The notes under the pieces are model-generated. The model was not told the DNA's origin. It saw only the letters and a program-made list of their open reading frames with translations, and did not search any database. From contig JAUIRK010000896.1 in the NCBI GenBank assembly GCA_030549495.1, positions 1,337,501 to 1,401,500 on the forward strand: a stretch of DNA of 64,000 nucleotides, in the 5' to 3' direction. A program made the position numbers and the translations under genes. This document shows positions 11,372 to 23,350 of the stretch, in pieces. Each line of letters starts with the position of its first letter. Position 1 is the first letter of the stretch. Source of the stretch: Nectonema munidae (taxonomy: Eukaryota > Nematomorpha > Nectonematoida > Nectonematidae).

Positions 11372-13185
11372 TGAAGTATATAAAAAAATATTTGATAAAA
11401 TTAAAATTTAACATTTCTCTAGAATTCATGCTATAATATTTTGGTGAAGATGTTGATGATTATGGAGACTTGAATAATAAAAAGTTAGACATTATCCATA
11501 CAATTTGGTTTTAGATAGAGATTTATTGAAATTATTATGCTTGGAACATGATGAAAATTCAAAGAGTATAACGCACACTAAAAACAAAAAGTGGTTACAT
11601 TAACTACTTTAAATGTTTAGTGTAACAATGTATATACCTTCATTATTCTTGGTAATTAAAATACCATTGTAGTAGTAAATTCACTTTCAATGAGTTAAAA
11701 CTTCTGACTGAAAAATTATGTTAAATGAAAGATTTTTAAGTTTTTTATATCATTAACATATTATGCAAATATTCATATTGCTTACATAACACAAAAATAT
11801 TGTGGATATATATTTATTCAAAAAATTGAGTAAAAACACTTTATTTACATATATTGATAGTAATATTCTATAAAAATTGTAAAACTTGATTTTGCTACTT
11901 TTGCATATTTTTACATTTGCGTGAAAACTCAAATACTTCATCATCTTTTCTTATTCTGTTTACATGAAGAAAAAGAAGATTTATTTTGCAAAAAAAATAA
12001 AATAAATAAATAAAAAAAAATAATACTGTTGGCTATAAATCTTATTTATTTTATATTGTTATAAATAATCTTTTATTATTAATATTTTCCTTTATTATAT
12101 TTTTTTTGCAAAATAAATCTTCTTCTTCTTTTTCTTCTTGATAGTAGTATTCTATAAAAATGTTAAAACTTGATTTTACTACTTTTGTGTGACCTCTATA
12201 GTTGTGAAATTACCTTTTTTAATTTTAAGTGCATATTCACAAAAGACATATAAGAGTAATCTTATATACTGTCAAAAAATGGAAAGATTGAATTTTACTG
12301 CTTCATTCAATCTACTACAGTAACAGATAACGCCTGAATCATTTCGAAACTATAATAGTTCTTACTCAGAGTCTATATTAATTAATAGAATTCTTTATCT
12401 CCAGATGTGGTAAAATCACAGACAATCAATTGTTTCAAAAATAAGCTTGACGAATAATAATCCAACTATAAGAAGCTTTTTCTCTGAAATCTTTATTTGT
12501 TTGATGCAGTCTCTAAAAAAACTTCGTTTCTCACTTCTTAATTATTTCTCTTTGAGCCATGAACTAAATATGTTTTTTTAGGTATTCTCAAGCTAAAATC
12601 GCATTCATAAACACAGATCATCTGAGTATCACAACTTTTTAAACAAATGTTTTATTTTCATTAGATAAAACTATTGGACATTTGCAAAAAGAAATATCAA
12701 AAAGAGCACAAACTTTAGTGACTTTGCATGCTTTTACCTCTTTAGATTTCACAAAATGTAGACAAATCAAGCTTGGGTCTTTGTTCTATAGCTGTTTGAT
12801 CAGAGTCTACTAGCTCTTTGAATTCGTTATTTAACTTTAACCTTTTTTGTTGTATTTAAAATCCAACTTTTATAATTATTTTTTCATATTTACGTTGCGT
12901 TAATTTTATAATCCAATTAGATTTTCTTTCCGATAAAGACATTGCTGTAAAAAGTAGGGTAAAATTGAAAATACAATTAGCAAAAAATGATAAATTTTTA
13001 TAGTGCGTATCTGAGATTAATATTTACTTTTAACACAACCCAGTATACACTTGCAAAATATACGTTGAAAAAGTATGAGATTTAAGCATAAATTTAATCA
13101 AATAAACATTTTTGATAAAAAAAAAATTGTATAAGCATAGCATCCAGTGATGCTATGTTGATCTTATTTGAGTTTTGACCGTTTT
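11372..13185. other. AT-rich region without a recognised gene
   Basis: Mostly low-complexity AT sequence. About 11870-12190 holds two short similar segments in direct and inverted order (actatcaagaagaagaaaaa type near 12120-12140 and cttcttcttt). I see no exon or transposon domain that I can defend. Confidence 0.3.
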
Positions 13186-13282
13186 TTAAAAGGTACAAAC
13201 TGTCTGTGTCTGCCTCTGGAATTTTTTCGAATAGTACCCACTAGATTCTGATAAGTAGCCGGTTTGGCTAAGAGTTTGCAGG
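13186..13282 (-). CDS. Candidate terminal exon of an unrecognised gene
   Basis: The exon is preceded by an AG at 13283-13284 and separated from the exon at 13339-13380 by a 56-bp intron. In the phase passed on by that exon it reads LQTLSQTGYLSESSGYYSKK and ends in a stop at 13186. Another frame here is also open and more basic (GTIRKNSRGRHRQFVPFKKR), so the true frame is not settled. The GC and codon make-up differ from the AT-rich flanks, which argues for a real exon. Function is unknown. Confidence 0.35.
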
Positions 13283-13338
13283 CTTCATTGGTACCCATAC
13301 AAGTAAAAAATTGTAAAGATGAAAATTTTGAAACTTAC

Positions 13339-13380
13339 ACGAATTTCTTCTTCTGGTTGAGAAAATAGTCCTTGTCGATT
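13339..13380 (-). CDS. Candidate 42-bp internal exon
   Basis: This 42-bp stretch lies between a strong acceptor (ttttag) and a consensus donor (CGT|gtaagt). All three frames are open. The frame that fits the exons on both sides reads IDKDYFLNQKKKF; another frame reads NRQGLFSQPEEEIR. The splice-site quality is the main support. The length is a multiple of three, so the exon could be skipped without changing the frame. Confidence 0.4.
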
Positions 13381-13555
13381 CTAAAATATTTGGGAAGAAT
13401 TATTGCTACCAGATTCAGACTTAATTCACTTGATATAATGCATAAACACAGTTTTTTGATTTTTTGTATTCCTATTTATTTTAAATAAAAGAATTTTAAT
13501 ATAAAATATTAAAAAAAGAATTTATCACGCTACAATATCGTGCATGTTACTCTAC

Positions 13556-13694
13556 GTCATTTCGATTCGATCTGCTATTAGTTTATAGCGGGCTGATCTT
13601 TCAAAATATTCTTTGGTATAACGATTCTCCGGTAGTTTGTTCAATATATTGAAGCATTGACGCCCAAAAAGTCGCATGATTGAGCAAAATTGAT
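13556..13694 (-). CDS. Candidate exon or gene start, unrecognised
   Basis: Reads MRLFGRQCFNILNKLPENRY, then TKEYFERSARYKLIADRIEM, then a weak GT donor at 13555-13554. The ATG lies at about 13679-13681, but the frame is open a little further upstream to about 13694. An in-frame stop lies just before that, so this may be the first exon of a small protein (about 86 residues with the two exons to its left). A helical, charged small protein is all that can be said. It could also be an inner exon of the gene piece at 13723-13965. Confidence 0.35.
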
Positions 13695-13722
13695 TTGTTA
13701 GTCACTATACATGCAGGATTTT

Positions 13723-13965
13723 TTAATCTAACTCATCATTTTTCGATATAACATACTTCTTTCGTATTCGTTTTTTTCCCCTAAATTCTAACATATGAAA
13801 CTCTTCTCCACTATGAATAAGACCCGATGTTACCTGACATCTCAGCTTTATTTTCTTGAACCATAATCGATGATAATCTCTGGAAATACATGAATCAAAC
13901 GGTTCACAGTATTTACAAAGGCCACCGGTATCGCAGTCGGGTTTAGGCAAATTCACCGCCAACAA
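13723..13965 (-). CDS. Cysteine-containing exon, unrecognised host protein
   Basis: This open frame of 80 residues starts without an ATG and ends in a stop. It has five cysteines in CDTGGLCKYCEPFDSC plus one in IKLRCQ, and a basic tail (FRGKKRIRKKYVISK). It reads like part of a secreted or extracellular protein. An in-frame TGA lies six codons upstream; beyond it the same frame reads SFGEMCIRKFGMSVTSYR behind a good acceptor (ccactccttag, about 14038). Either an intron removes the stop (AG|gtgaat donor at 13984) or this is a pseudogene. I do not recognise a family. Confidence 0.4.
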   Translation of the reverse strand: MLAVNLPKPDCDTGGLCKYCEPFDSCISRDYHRLWFKKIKLRCQVTSGLIHSGEEFHMLEFRGKKRIRKKYVISKNDELD

Positions 13966-14130
13966 TTCATCAAAGAAAATTCACCTATAAGAAGTTACCG
14001 ACATACCAAATTTTCGAATACACATTTCACCGAAACTCTAAGGAGTGGCGAAGCAAAATTTAAAATTAAATTGCAATTAAAAAGAATAATTTAAAATTTA
14101 TTTTGAATTACAAAATGTTATACATTATTT

Positions 14131-14505
14131 CAAAGATACATGGATAGGGCGCCCTGATAGAAGAAATGGCCGTAGAGCGTCAAGATATGAACTCATGATA
14201 TGGAATGTTTATCAAAACATTTTGAACTATGTACCAAAAACAAATAATGCATTTGAAGGATGAAATAAAGCATTTGAAACTCAGGAAGCTGGACATCATC
14301 GTAATATATGGAAGTTTAAGGTCATCCTGAAGGCAGAGCAACACTTTAACGATGTAAAAATCTTGGGTAAATCATGTCAACCACAGAAAAAGAAATATTT
14401 CTGTTCTTCTCAACGGTCAAAAAGACTGTTGATAATTATTATCATTCCTATACGAGTATTATTGATTATTTGAAGGCAGTTGTCCATAACCTTAGTTTTT
14501 AATTT
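14131..14505 (+). mobile_element. MULE transposase relic, C-terminal part
   Basis: The translation matches the C-terminal part of FLYWCH-type MULE transposases of animals. It opens DTWIGRPDRRNGRRASRYEL, then IWNVYQNILNYVPKTNNAFE, then HRNIWKFKVILKAEQHFNDV, and later IIDYLKAVVHNL in a shifted frame. The segment order follows the family. One stop replaces a conserved tryptophan and at least one frameshift is present. The catalytic part is missing, so it is a dead fragment. It lies between candidate exons of a minus-strand gene. Confidence 0.6.
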
Positions 14506-14619
14506 TAATAAATAAAAAATTTTACACGTTTTTTTAACTTTTCATTAATGTTAATAAAAATTACAAAACTATCTCTAATTTTTTATTATATAATAATAAA
14601 AGGTATACTTGGGTTTTCT

Positions 14620-14710
14620 CCGCTCCAATCACAGTCACCATTCTTTCTACATTCGTGCTCACGACCTCGGCGGGAGTAAAGAAAAGATATTAATGCTCAG
14701 AGGAAGCATA
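14620..14710 (-). CDS. Possible cysteine-rich exon
   Basis: On the minus strand a GC-richer patch reads REHECRKNGDCDWSGENP, followed by a possible donor (CCAA|gtatac, about 14627). It lies upstream of the cysteine-containing exon at 13723-13965 on the same strand, so both could belong to one secreted protein with the MULE relic in an intron. Support is limited to composition, a short open frame and the donor. Confidence 0.25.
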
Positions 14711-15175
14711 GTTGATTTTATGAAATTTATACAAATTTCTATTGAAATTCAGTATGGTTTTAATTTCAAATAAACTGAATTTAAAAAGTATATTTCAATT
14801 TACTATAGAGTAATTTTTAAGTCTTCTTCTCTAGCGCAGCCAAAAATTCGCCTGTTTTTCGTGAGGGTACGACATCAATTTAATTTCTAATTTTGAAGTT
14901 TTGAATAAAAAAATTTGATTTGGCACTCATTTAAATTTGGTGACATATTGTGTAATAAACATAAATTTTTAGAAGACTGCTTATATGATTAGACATTATG
15001 ACTATTCATAACCACATTTTAAGTAACAAAATTGATATTTAATAAATTAAAAAAAATTTTCTTACATTTAACTACATGTTGAGGATTCAAATAATTTAAA
15101 AAAATATTATTTATTTTATAAGTCCTATTAAAAATAGTCTTAAATGAAACGTTCAAATTAAATTGTCTCTTTCAG

Positions 15176-15311
15176 GGATGAATTGATATTTTTTACTGAA
15201 AACTTTGATTTGCCCTTTAAGCCAAATGATATTTTTTACTGCAAATCATTCTCAGTAAACCCTGCCAAAGAGTTGTTTATGTGTAAATATTTTAAGAATT
15301 TCCTAAATTGA
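15176..15311 (+). CDS. Possible terminal exon, unrecognised
   Basis: A 44-residue open frame follows a good acceptor (gtctctttcag, 15165-15175) and ends in a stop at 15309-15311. It reads DELIFFTENFDLPFKPNDIF, then YCKSFSVNPAKELFMCKYF. No family recognised and no partner exon found upstream, so it may be chance. Confidence 0.25.
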
Positions 15312-15630
15312 ATACCGGTGATAATGAGCTTTTCATCTTGAAACTACTGAATCTTTTTTCATTTTCTTCCAAAGTTCCAAATTCATCATTTTCTTCTTCA
15401 ATAGCTAAACCAGGAATACTTTGCTTTTTAACTAAAAGAAAATAGGAGAATAAACAAAATAACGCAATTGATAAATTAAAGTTTTGATAAGCATTAATTA
15501 AAAAAGGGTTTAATTAATTATATAGACAAATTTGTATCAAAATGTTGATCAATTTTGTCAAGGGGAAACTGCACGAAAAGGTTTAAAAGGTTTTAATGTT
15601 TAAGGTTTAAATAGAGGAATTAAAGAATTC

Positions 15631-15945
15631 ATGTATAATAAAAAAGAAGAAAAAGTTAGTACAATAGAAGAACTACAGATGTTCAAACAAAACAAAAATT
15701 TTGATTTATCAGAATCGATGCAATTATTAAAAAATTCTCTTTTATGCATCCAACCAACTTCTTGTCAAAGCGGAAGAATTTTATCTCCGAAACGATTGAG
15801 TTTGAAAAACGAAACTTTAAATGCTTTTGTTTTTTTAAAAAGTTATTTTACTAATAAAACATTTTTAATATTTTTTAACTTCTCGAAACTTTTCTCGAGT
15901 CTCGAGAATCATATATTTTTTTTCTCGTTTCTCGAGAATTAAATT
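15631..15945 (+). mobile_element. BED-type hAT transposase relic, C-terminal dimer region
   Basis: The open frame reads LLKNSLLCIQPTSCQSGRIL and then SLKNETLNAFVFLKSYF. This matches the C-terminal dimerisation segment of hAT transposases (L.IP.TS..SER.FS ... RR.L...N.L.FL). Key serine and arginine positions of the motif are kept, but the glutamate is changed to glycine. The remaining frame is lost. Just downstream (15880-15940) are repeated tctcgag motifs, possibly the decayed terminal repeat. Probably an old, truncated copy. Confidence 0.5.
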
Positions 15946-18529
15946 TTATAGAGAAATCAGAAGCTCTAACTGAAACATAAAATAATCACATATAAATGTA
16001 AGAGGAAATAACATATTTAAAGTACTCATACGCAAAGTACTATAATATATATGGTCTCTTTAAATGTGTCAAATTACAATGTACAAATAGGAATATTTTA
16101 TATGGCTGAGATCGAAGTACAAAATCGAGAGGTGATCGACATACAGAATATTACTTATATCAAATTATATCAGTATTTTTTTAAACAGTTTAATTTTCAA
16201 CACCCTTTTTCTTTTCCAGATTTTAGAATAACATTTAAATTGATATTTAGATTAGATCAGATTTTATTTAAAGAATCAAATAGACAAGGACAAAGCAATG
16301 GTGAAATATGTTTTAATGCAGCCGAAAAAAAAAAAAGGTCTTCTCCATATTTCCACAACTCTTGGGTCTTGTTTTGAAGATCTCCAAAGGGAAATTAATC
16401 CTTCGAGATGAAGAATCTTCAGAAACGCAACTTTGCAAATTGGTTTGTGTTCATAATACATCATAAATATATATATATATATATATATATATTCACATGA
16501 AGTAACCAGATAATACATAAAATACTAAACAACAAAACATTAGGAAATATATATGGTATTTGAGGTATCGACAGCTCAAAAAAATTATATTCGAAAATCA
16601 TAGTCAGAATTATAAAGAACAGATAGAACGCTTTTTTTTAATTTATACAAACTTGAAAAATCTAGAGAATATAGATGTTTATTAATAAAATTTGTGGATC
16701 TAAGTTTCAACTTTGTTAGAAAACTTTTATGAGAGTAGTAAAAATAATGAAACTTATCACAGGATCTTGTATTATAAGAGTGAATAGAGTTATTTCTAGA
16801 ATAGAAGTCATTAAAAAACCCTTCAATATGGTTGATAGAATTATAGAAAAAAATTGAGGAAACTTATTTCCAGAATGTTATGCTATAAAACAAAGGGAAC
16901 AACACATGGCATTATTATAAATCTTTGACTGAAAACCACTCATTTTTTTATATATATTTTAATTCCCAATATATCTTTGTACTTTTTAAAAATAATAATA
17001 TTCTAGGATTCAGACTGAGTGTTATATGTATTCAAATAATATAAAAATGAACTAGGCATGCATTGTTTTTTTTTAAATAAACTATAAATAATTCTGATAT
17101 TTTAAAGGATTCCGAATGAGTATGATATTATAAAAATGAAGGAGGTATATATTGTTTTTCCTTAAATAAAGTTTGCTATAAAAATAAAGGAGGCATATAT
17201 TGTTTTTCCTTAATTTATAATAATGAAGGATGCCTCTTTGTTTTATATCACAACATTCGAATACAATGGGTTTGGCTTTTCTATTCTTGCACATAAAAAT
17301 GGCCAGCAAGGCTGAAGTTACACGCTCGTTAAAAGTGCCTTGTGTGTGTGTGGAGTATGTGATGTGATGTACTTTACTGATATGTTACACTTTATACAGT
17401 GAGATATATTCTTATAAATTATACGATTTTTTAAGCTTCTACTGTGTATGTGTGTGTGTGCATATATTTTTTGTCTCCCTTTCGGCTTGCCAGCCAACTA
17501 ATATATTTTATGAGTGTGTTGTTTGTTGTGTACGCGATTTACTGTAGTATTAATAATATTTGAAAAGAAAAAACATGGAAAAATTAATGATATCACTTTG
17601 AGAGAAATCGGTATTGCCAAAATTTTAATTGAACTAATTGAATACTTTAAGTAAGATTCTAATATACCGTTACACATTAATAATTTGAAATTTGACAAAT
17701 ATTAGAATTAACCAAGTCAGGGGATACTAGGTAGATGTTTATATTTCTTCATTCAGCATATTATCTAAAAATAAATATTTTGCTCTAATCTATTGTGTAA
17801 CGTAACCGGTATCATTAGATCGGCAATGCGCACAAAATCTTCAATAAGGGCATGCAATGTTTACGATATATGAGAAGCATATGCACAATTTTTCCTTACT
17901 TGTTAACATTGGAGCTTTTGCTTAACTGAAAGAGAAATGAATTTTAGAAGATAACGAGGAATGATAAGGCTTAAATTTGAAAAACAAACTTCAGTGTACC
18001 ATGTCAAAGAGCAACCTTGAGAGAAATTATTCACGTGTATATAATATGGAGACAACGGGATAATTACTTCATTAAGTCTTTATTTTTTGCTTAAAATGAT
18101 GCAATTGAACCCACTCACAAAAACTCATCTCTATTAAAAAATTTTATTTTTATTTTGAAATGGACAAATTTTTTCGCCATCTCTTATCAGCGATTGAGCT
18201 AACATATCATAAAAAAATGAAAAAATAGCAAAAACTTGTTTATTATCAAACTACATGCTTATGCCAAGCTTTGTTTAGAAAAAAAATTAATCAAACTAAG
18301 ATATGAAAATTTTAAAATGCGACTCTTAAAAGCATTTTGTTTGAAAAGTTTTAGGATTGAGGATTTTAAAAACTTATCAATTTAAAAGTATTCGCAAAAT
18401 GAATAATTTAACACCTCATTCTTATTTCTTCTGAATTTTTTAGATAAAACAATAAATTAGGGTCTTTAAAAATCATTCATGATAATCTAAAAGCAAAACT
18501 TTAATTTGATAAAAAGTGTGATTTAGAGA
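15946..18529. other. AT-rich region without a recognised gene
   Basis: Holds a pure (AT)n run at about 16464-16492 and a series of short similar segments at 16970-17225 around the text ataaaaatgaaggaggcatatattgtttttcctt, which look like a decayed local tandem repeat. Tracts rich in gtgtgtg lie at 17340-17350 and 17447-17461. An open frame at 16051-16377 has no recognisable content. Confidence 0.3.
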
Positions 18530-18725
18530 AGAGGCGACCCTTCAGTGGGTCGCGTGAAAAATAAAATGGGTCAAGACAAAAAATAAAGGACATACAAATA
18601 GTCGATGCTGAATAAATGAACCTAGTGAACAGAGTTTGTCTTATTACACCTAAGTATTATGGGTCGCGATGCCAAATGTAGTTCTTGCTATGGGTCGCAG
18701 TAAAAAAAGTTTGAAAAAGGCTGAT
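18530..18725 (+). mobile_element. End of a hAT-like non-autonomous element
   Basis: Repeated gtgggtcgcg/atgggtcgcag motifs followed by aaaaaaagtttgaaaaaggc are typical of the right end of hAT-type non-autonomous elements in animals. No target duplication and no partner end found. Confidence 0.3.
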
Positions 18726-20014
18726 TTAGAGTATCAGTTGTTTCAAAGCGGTATCCTGCTTCACATTCGTGGCGCTGCAGCAGCCTTTGTTTTAAATTCC
18801 TTTTAAAATCACTACTTTTTTATGTAAAATTTTTACAATATCATTAAATTTTATAACAAAATTAGAAGACATTCTCACCGTTGTTTCTTTTATTATGAAT
18901 TATGATTGATCTTAAAAAGTGTAAATAGTTTTTAACTTTCTCAAAAATTTGGCAATAAAAGTAAAATTTAAAAAATTAGAGTTAATCTAACTATACAAAT
19001 ACAGTATTGTTTTGTAATTTCAACGTATACATTTGTATGCTTTTTCTTTCTTTTCTTCTATTCTCATGTTATTTATTATATTTTTACTAGTGTTTTTCTA
19101 TTATTTTGTCAACTTATAGATATGCAAAGATTTTAATATAAAAATTATTTTGAAATATTAGATTTTATCGCATGGGTGCTACAAAATTTTCTAAGTTCAA
19201 CACATGTACCGCAGTGTAAAAAATGTTCGTAACATATGTTGCATCGTCTCTCAATATGTCTTAAGTTGGTAATAATTGCGCCCAGTTTAGAAATTTTGAT
19301 TTTCTATGCAGGCGACAAACTTAAAAGTATTATCGTACAATGAACATTTATGTAAAAATATGATTTAGTTTTGTAAAATATTTATTCAAGTTTAAAAATA
19401 ACATCTGAAAGTTAAAATTCAAATATATCTAAATTAATTTTCCTTCGTAACATCATTCACTTGCAATCCCTTCACATGAAATTTGTGAAAAAATGTAAAA
19501 AAAAATTTTTTCAGATTCTAGTGTTCATTTTTTTATAATTTAATTTCTTGTCGCCAACATGGAAAAAATTGTATGTTCTGTCAACATTTTTTATGTGCTT
19601 CGACAAACAGGAACAGTTTAGATCCCTAGTTGTTCTGCAGTCACCTGATACAATCTAATTTTAAATTCTCTTTCTAGAAATTATTTTCATTTTTAAAAAC
19701 TCTATACAGAATGTATAAACCAAGTAAATGTGAAGAATGCGTATTTTTGGTGTAATAAAAAATCTTTTTTTTAATAAAAAATAAAAAGTCAGCAATACTT
19801 GATGACATCATTAAGTTAGCAAAGATGACATAAATTTCTACAATAAATAAGCTAGCAATATATGACTAGCAATATTCTATGTTTACCCGTCCCTAATAAA
19901 ATCAGTGGTTCACCTGCACCCTATAAAAATTTGGCTAAAACATCTTTAAAACATCTTTTAAAACTTTGAAATGTTATTAGGACAAAAGGCTTAAAATACA
20001 AAAGGTCACATTCT
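18726..20014. other. AT-rich region without a recognised gene
   Basis: Nothing coding seen. At about 19909 the text cagtggttcacctgcaccc resembles the start of a hAT-like end. Confidence 0.3.
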
Positions 20015-21000
20015 AGACCTCTAGAAGTGGGGGCAATTTGGGGCAAATATTTTCTGGGAGGGGCAAATTAGTTAAAGTTAAGCCCCTAAAATTTCTCAAA
20101 ATGAAGTTGTTTAATCCGAAATCAATATGTAAGTATAATGTATACGTGTAAATTGAATTCTATCACGAATTCGTTTTTCAACGCCACTTACTTCTCTACT
20201 CATAGCTTTTGCTCCATCAAATCCCAAGCCTCAAGAGAAGATTTTTGGTCCAAATCCAGCTCTTCCAAACTTTTCAATATCTTGTTTAGATAGATGCAGC
20301 ATACAAAATATTCATTTTAGTAAAAGAAACGTAACAATTCTGAACAGAAATTTATGTTTCATCGAAAAATCTTACAACTAGCTCTGGCTTACTAATGTCT
20401 TTCGCTTCATCAGCTTGAATAGAAAAGAACACATTTCATTAGTATTTCTATAATTTCTTCTTTTACATGCAAAAGTATCAATTCTGTATTGCAAGACTAG
20501 TATATTTCTCATTCTTGAGACCCTTCTAAACTCTATCGGCGATGATAGGATCATGCTTTGCAGTGAATCTGAGAAATTTACGAACATTTCCTGTTTTCAG
20601 TTCGTTATCACCTTCTATGTGCCCTCTCTGGAAAATGTCTTTTGCTACGGTCAAAAGGATTATTTCACCTACAGTTTATATATAATGGCGATTTTCACGA
20701 ACTTTCTTCTGATAAGCCTAACTTATACTCTGTGCAACTGATGTTTTTGCTCTTGCGTTGGTTATCAGCCCATCAATACTGGAGACTTTATGGCACTGAG
20801 ACGAGATATGCTTCTGAATGGCTACGTCTTTTTCATGTTTTTTTCCCATTGTCGAAGCCACACTCTATCAAAGATTCGTCGACATTGCCATATGGTGGTG
20901 GTGCAAAATGACTGCATGCAAAGCAAAATATTGCATCACCTTCTTTGGAATATATAGCCTATTCATATTTGTCAAACCGAGAATTTACGAAAGATCGTGC
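20015..21000 (-). mobile_element. TTF-type (ZMYM/DUF4371-like) hAT transposase relic
   Basis: On the minus strand the translation runs in family order. First comes the TTF-type zinc-binding part EGDAIFCFACSHF (about 20918-20956), then FDNGKKHEKDVAIQKHISSQ (about 20790-20849). Then comes the catalytic-core motif ADEAKDISKPELVV (about 20370-20411), then GFDGAKAMSREVSGVEKRIR (about 20163-20222). In the family these correspond to the FCF.C zinc site, the first catalytic aspartate region and the G.DGA.NMSG.. segment. There are many frame changes. A G-rich end (gtgggggcaatttggggcaa, about 20025) matches the usual end of such elements. The C-terminal dimer region is missing. Confidence 0.55.
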
Positions 21001-23350
21001 ATGAGAGTTCAACTATGCTGAATTCAGTGGTGATGTCCATTTTTATCAAAATAAATTAAACCTCTCAAAAAAATTATTTATAAATGACAGATCATAACAA
21101 AAAATATGTTGAATTCAGTGGTGATGTTCATTTTTATCAAAATCAATCAAACCTGTCAAAAAATTGATTTAAATATGACAGCCTATGCCAAAATTAAAAT
21201 TGTTATTCTTACAAAAAGTTTTTATACATATAAACCCATTTTCAAGATGATAGCTCATGTCAAAATTAAAATTTGTATTAAAATAGTACTTATAAAAAGT
21301 TTTATATATATATATATACCATTTCAAATATGCCCAGTATAAAGGTGATGCCCATTTTTATAAAAATCAAATAAGCGTGTCAAAAAAATCTATGAAACCT
21401 GACAATCAATGTCAAATATATAAACCTTAAAATAAATTGTACTTGCAGTATTTCTCTGCTAATTATTTTCCTAATTGATTTAATAAAACAACTTTTGTCG
21501 TTTAATTCACTTAAAATCTTTCATTTGTCAGCAAATTAGTTATCTCGATAGGACCTCCATCATTTTGGCTACAAATTCGTTATTGGCTGATAGTTTCTAC
21601 GTCCTTTCTTCTATAACCTTATGCAGTATGAAATTTTGCTATTCATTTTATGGTGATACTTTCTTGGTAGATCTTCTTTCATCAGAAATATACTTTATGC
21701 AATCTGTGTTCGAAAAAATTTTCTTAAGGATTTATGTTGAACAGATTTTACCCGTTCTCAAAGCATTCTGATTAAAGAATCTTCTTTAATGATCTTAGGC
21801 TTTTTTTATCAGTATCTTGTATCTTATTATCAGGTGATATGAAGATATATTCATCCTCAGCCAATATAAGTTCAATGATTTTTTTCTGATGAATCATTCA
21901 TGATGTTCATTGTTCAATTACAAAATTTGTCCACCTTCTTCATCTAAAAGATTCCTTCTTTTTACGCAAAAGGAAAAAGATTTACAAATTGAATTTAAAT
22001 TAAAAAATATCTTGATAGTGTTTGAAACGTGGCATATCTTCCATTTAGTCAAGATGCATACTCCTTTCTTAAAATTATTTCTTTTGATCACACATTCTGT
22101 TTTCAATTTTTCTCAGGCTGCTTCCTTCTCTCATGGTTATCTTCAAAAGATTTTACAGTGCGTTTTATTTTCCCTTTTTTTAAATAAATCTTCATACTCA
22201 ACATGATTGAAGAAAGTATTATAAGTCAAACTATATATAAAAAAAGTTTATTTTTACTATATAACCAATATATAACGATTTTCTAAATTTTTTTTTACAG
22301 AAAAGGTTTTTTTTGGAAAAAAACTGATTCTTAGGCACACATCAGTAATTCAATTGACACTTCCAGATATTTTTTAAACCTATTAGCCAAAATGGAATAC
22401 AGAAATCAATAATCATAGACAATTTGGTATAAAAACAGATATTTTATTTAAAATTTTGAAAATATTTTTGGAAACAGCGTTTAGACGTAAACCTTAAATT
22501 TGATTGAAGCTTTCAGATATTTTCAAACCATCTGAAAAGTCAGTCCAAAAATGAAACCCGCATTGTCTTCTATAAAAATATATATTTTATTAAAATTTTA
22601 AAAATAGTTTTGTAGAGATTAGACGTAAACCGCAAATTTGATTATAAAAACATAAATTTCATGTTAAATTAGAGAGTTTGTAGACAGTTTTCAGATGTAA
22701 GCCGCAAATTTGATTAACACGGTGAGTTAAAGCTCAAAATATGAAACCTGAATTCAGAAACGAAAGCAGCATGCTCGATATGATATAAAAACATATATTT
22801 TATTTAAAATTTGAATCTAAATTTTTGGAGGCAACTTTTATAAATAAACCTTAAATTTGATTGATATTTATAGGTATTTTCGAAAAAAAAACAAAAACTA
22901 AGCCAGAAATGAAATCAACATGGCCGTTTTAGTATAAAAAGACACATTTTATGTAAAATTAGAAGGAATATTTTATTACATATAATTGTGATCAATCAAC
23001 ATTTTGATTGGCATTTTTAAAAAGTAATCATCATTATTGAAAAAATCAAATATATAAAGTGTGATGCATTCAAAAATGTATTTAATTATAAATTTTAAAA
23101 GGGCGTATCTAATATAGACCCTAAGTTATATATAAGGTTAACTACAATTAAGGTCTAAATTTTGTTAAAAATGTTAATTTTTAATTTTGATGGACAGTTT
23201 TTGACATGAGAGGGTCATTCAACCCAAATGAAATGGTATCAAAAGATGCAGCTAACAATTTTAGGAAAATTCACAAAATTTGAGGGGATATTATTCCCCA
23301 AATTGTGTACAATTTTAGTGAACGGCCACCTACCACTAATAAGGTTATTT
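20995..23350 (-). repeat. Unclassified large repeat, copy A
   Basis: Read on the minus strand, it begins with a 230-bp end block (23124-23350). A tandem array of about 150-bp units follows (about 22330-22990), then a body (about 21450-22250), then a second, different tandem array of about 145-bp units (about 20995-21440). The end block and first array match copy C (58190-59900) and a lone end block at 52440-52668. The body and second array match copy B (34100-35090). Weak coding traces in the body (FELG, FEHRLQK) are shared but not identifiable. The element class is unknown; TTAA next to the end block hints at piggyBac-like insertion. Confidence 0.55.

Noticed and set aside
16276-16518. Minus-strand frame with an isoleucine/tyrosine run
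   Set aside because: Driven by an (AT)n microsatellite at 16464-16492.
21565-22206. Plus-strand frames in the large repeat
   Set aside because: The repeat reads in the opposite direction, the frames are not shared with copies B and C, and no domain is visible.
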